DNA from: Rozella allomycis CSF55
Taxonomy: Eukaryota; Rozellomycota
Direction: 5' to 3'
Assembly: GCA_000442015.1 (NCBI GenBank)
Contig: KE560384.1
Coordinates: 57,238 to 121,237, forward strand
Length of the DNA stretch: 64,000 nucleotides
Below, piece after piece: positions 61,500 to 64,000 of this stretch (position 1 is its first letter; each line of letters begins with the position of its first letter). A model generated the notes under the pieces. That model worked only from the letters and a program-made list of their open reading frames with translations. It was not told the origin of the DNA and did no database searches. The translations under genes and the position numbers were made by a program.

Positions 61500-64000
61500 T
61501 TATTTCTGTACTTCGTAGCCAGCATAGCCATGGGGATTTGCTTCTCTTATGATACGAAGAAAAACATCTTCCAATGTTGAATGAGAAATACCCCACGCTT
61601 TAATTAGTCCTAATCAATACTATCAATCTTCTTATACCGTCTGGATTGGTTTCAAGATAATCTACAAATTTGGGAATATATGGAACTTCATTCGGTGAGA
61701 TGTTGTAAATTAATGATCCTGCTGTTTCATCTTCTAATTTGGCTTCTCTCATCCTTGCAGATACCTGATCTTTAACTTTATTTGAGTTTTTAGGGGAAAT
61801 AACTAGAGAAATTCGGTACCCTGAACCAAACCTTGCCTTGAGATTTATAGATGACCCTAAAGCCCGGATACGACCATGAGCCATGATCGCAATTTTATCA
61901 CCCAAAACATCGGCTTCTTCCATTGAATGTGTAGTTAAAATTACAGCCCTGTCTTTTTTAAACTCTTCAATGAATGTCCAAACATGTCGTCTATTTAATG
62001 GATCCATTCCAGTTGTGGGTTCATCCTACAGAATTGTTAATTATCATTAAATACCATGTAAACAACGTGAGGATCACCTAGCGTACTTAATATCAAAGAT
62101 AATCGTCGTTTCATTCCTCCGCTGAAAGTTTTAACATGAGCGTTCACAACCTATTAAAATATTTACTACAAAAATACTTTATCCAGTTTGACCATGCTTA
62201 TCCTTTCTTTCATCGTTTTTCTAACTTTGCTCAAAGAAAGGTTCTTTATTCCCGCGTAAAGCTCAACATGTTCCCAGGGTGTTAAATCTTCAAACAAAAT
62301 ATCAAACTTGGTTATCAAATTTGTTTGAATGATTACTTGAGGACAAACTCCCATAATTTCACGTATTTTATGCATTTCAAATCTAACACTAAAGCCAAAA
62401 ATAAATGCATCCCCGTCTGTTAGTCGAACCGCCCCTGCAAGAATGTTTTGGAGAGTGCTCTCTTAATATCAATCAGTAAGATTTACTTTGCCAGCTCCAT
62501 TTTGTCCCAAAAGAGCCAATAATTTCCCATTTTCAAGAGTTAAACAAACATGATTCACAGCTAGTTTGGATTTAACCGATGAAAATATTCCAGATGAATA
62601 AACTTTCTTCAAATTTGTTATTCTTATTGCAAATAGCTTTCTCAAGTCAAATGCCTCGTCTCGTTCTTTTTCAACGTCAACATCCTCGTTGTATGGCTAT
62701 ATTTTGGCTTTAACGATTATACTATTTTTATTTTTTGACTATTTTTTAATTGTCTCATTGCTCTGGAATGGGTGAATGCATGAAATCCATAATAAGCTGG
62801 GTTCAAGAAAAACAGCGGACCTTTTCTATTTCCGATCGCATCAGGGAAAACTCTATCAAAATATCTATCAAAATTCTGTCATGAAATTACAATGCGAGAA
62901 TAAAATAAATGCCTGACAATACAAATAGACATACAAGTGACTCTATTGTTGGAGGAATGTATGGTGAGTCTCCATAATTCGGGATATAAACTTCAGGCAA
63001 AGGAATAAAAAGATCTTTCATCCTGAATCCAGGTCCAGCTACTATCATTTCACTAATTGAGTATTTGAACAATCTATTACGTCACTGGATCTAACGGTCC
63101 CTGAGCCAATTGTTTTATATCTGTAGTTATTTTTCCAAAGTGAAAAAATGGAATGGCGTAGAAAAGGTACTTAATGATACTTGGAGTTATTTTTGACCAC
63201 CATAGGTATGCCAAGTATGTTTCAGAGAATATTATGGACGTGAAAATCAACCCCACAATGAAAACTCCAATCCCACAAAGCAAAGCTGTTTTAATTTTTA
63301 AGCAGAAAGTAGTTATCAAATAGCCCAAATTTATCATGGCTAAATTGAATGCAAAGAGTGTAACAAAAATAACCTATCTTATACGCAGAAATATAGTACT
63401 ATAAAATCTGTATTTCTGATTAAATCAAATTTAAAAATGTATCCCAATGCAATAGTGACTAGTCCGTTAATCGCCGCCAAGGTTGAATGGAAAAGCAGCC
63501 AACTCAGCCAGTAAGAAATGGACTATATCTATTATAACGTAAACCGCTACCTTCAGTCCCATCATGTCCATACTAACTCTTGTCTTTCTATCTTTATCAA
63601 GCATGACATGGTTTATCAAAGCCATAAAAATAAACATAGATGCACTGTATGTAAACGATAGGATAAATCTGGAAACAACTTGATCGGAATAACCCAAAGA
63701 GGGAATAACCGGCCAATCACGAACGGTCACATCGATATTCAATGGGTTGGAATTACCATCTCCACTAGTTAGGACAGTAATGATTGCCTCATCTATTCCT
63801 CTGATCAAGGAGTGAAGAGATGATCCAAAAGAATCAATTGCATGTCCATCCGAACTCTTTTGGCGGACTAGTGTAGAGTTATACCAAATTAAATATTGAA
63901 AATTGGAACTATCTTGACTAAACGTAATTCCGAATTGGGTAATGTTCGGATTCACTAGAACGTATTGGTAAAGAAATTGTTCATTTGGTACAGCCACAGC
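61500..64000 (-). CDS. ABCA-subfamily ABC transporter, 3' part (gene continues past the window)
   Basis: The 5' end lies beyond position 64000. From right to left: an extracellular loop region (QFGITFSQDSSNFQYLIWYNST), TM helices (IFMALINHVMLDKDRKTRVSMDMMGLKVAVYVIIDIVHFLL, the ABCA-type cytosolic loop; LLCGIGVFIVGLIFTSIIF; ISEMI...YFILAL), a linker, and a nucleotide-binding domain. Walker A GQNGAGKST is split by an intron at 62460-62486. The Q loop is MGVCPQ, the signature FSGGMKRRLS region follows, then DEPTTGMDPLNRR and VILTTHSMEEADVLGDKIAIMAHGR. The C-terminus, after an intron at 61610-61637, reads LIKAWGISHSTLEDVFLRI, typical of ABCA lipid transporters. At least four other short introns occur. 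Only one nucleotide-binding domain is visible, so a half-size transporter or the second half of a full one are both possible. Confidence 0.9.

Overview
The window is nuclear DNA from a compact, AT-rich eukaryote, most likely an early-diverging fungus or close relative (Cryptomycota/Rozella, aphelid or chytrid grade). Gene content is opisthokont and fungal: DASH subunit Dad4, a fungal-type ATP-dependent DNA ligase, RIX1, tricalbin, Mvp1/SNX8, a RLM1/MEF2-type MADS factor, and a double DUF8032-like factor. It also keeps genes typical of zoosporic or animal-like lineages: a class C GPCR, a cobalamin adenosyltransferase, a villin-headpiece protein and two Crinkler-like coiled-coil proteins. About 40 genes fit in 64 kb. 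The placement is inference from content; no rRNA or tRNA gene is present to confirm it.

The dominant architectural signal is intron size. I could place about 90 introns by protein continuity, and nearly all are 24-32 nt (mode 26-29). The only clear outliers are 78 nt and 67 nt. In most finished models the exons sum to an exact multiple of three. Several divergent gene pairs start 25-61 bp apart, and one pair shares a CATG so that the two ATGs overlap. Convergent pairs end as close as 1 bp apart, and at least nine stop codons lie inside an AATAAA motif.

Layout. 0-8 kb: DJ-1-like protein, MMAB, GT17 glycosyltransferase, Crinkler-like protein, F-box/LRR protein, TYW1. 8-20 kb: class C GPCR with a C-terminal PH-like domain, SAM-SH3-SH3-headpiece scaffold, Ku70, a lumenal/ecto protein kinase, RIX1. 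20-30 kb: SEC12, coiled-coil protein, EXD1-like exonuclease, an acidic LGGP-repeat surface protein, ATP-dependent DNA ligase, POLD3. 30-38 kb: second Crinkler-like protein, PXA-domain protein, bL21m, DUF8032-like factor, a noncoding kilobase with repeats, MADS factor, Dad4, Mvp1/SNX8. 38-48 kb: two Thr/Glu-repeat secreted proteins, HPPD, tricalbin, UVRAG/Vps38. 48-64 kb: GH31 alpha-glucosidase, SLC25 carrier, Tvp15-like protein, Has1, Kelch plus chromo/tudor-like protein, TPR protein, Trm11, a membrane protein, Ubc7, and an ABCA transporter running off the right edge.

Functional themes: double-strand break repair (Ku70, ligase), membrane traffic and lipid contact sites (SEC12, PXA protein, Mvp1, tricalbin, UVRAG, Tvp15), tRNA modification (TYW1, Trm11), ribosome biogenesis (RIX1, Has1), and a set of secreted or surface proteins without clear homologues (LGGP-repeat protein, Thr/Glu-repeat pair, signal-peptide kinase, single-span protein at 59.4-60.5 kb). 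Eight single 'n' characters occur; four sit between near-identical direct repeats and look like unmerged contig overlaps, because dropping one copy restores or keeps the reading frame.
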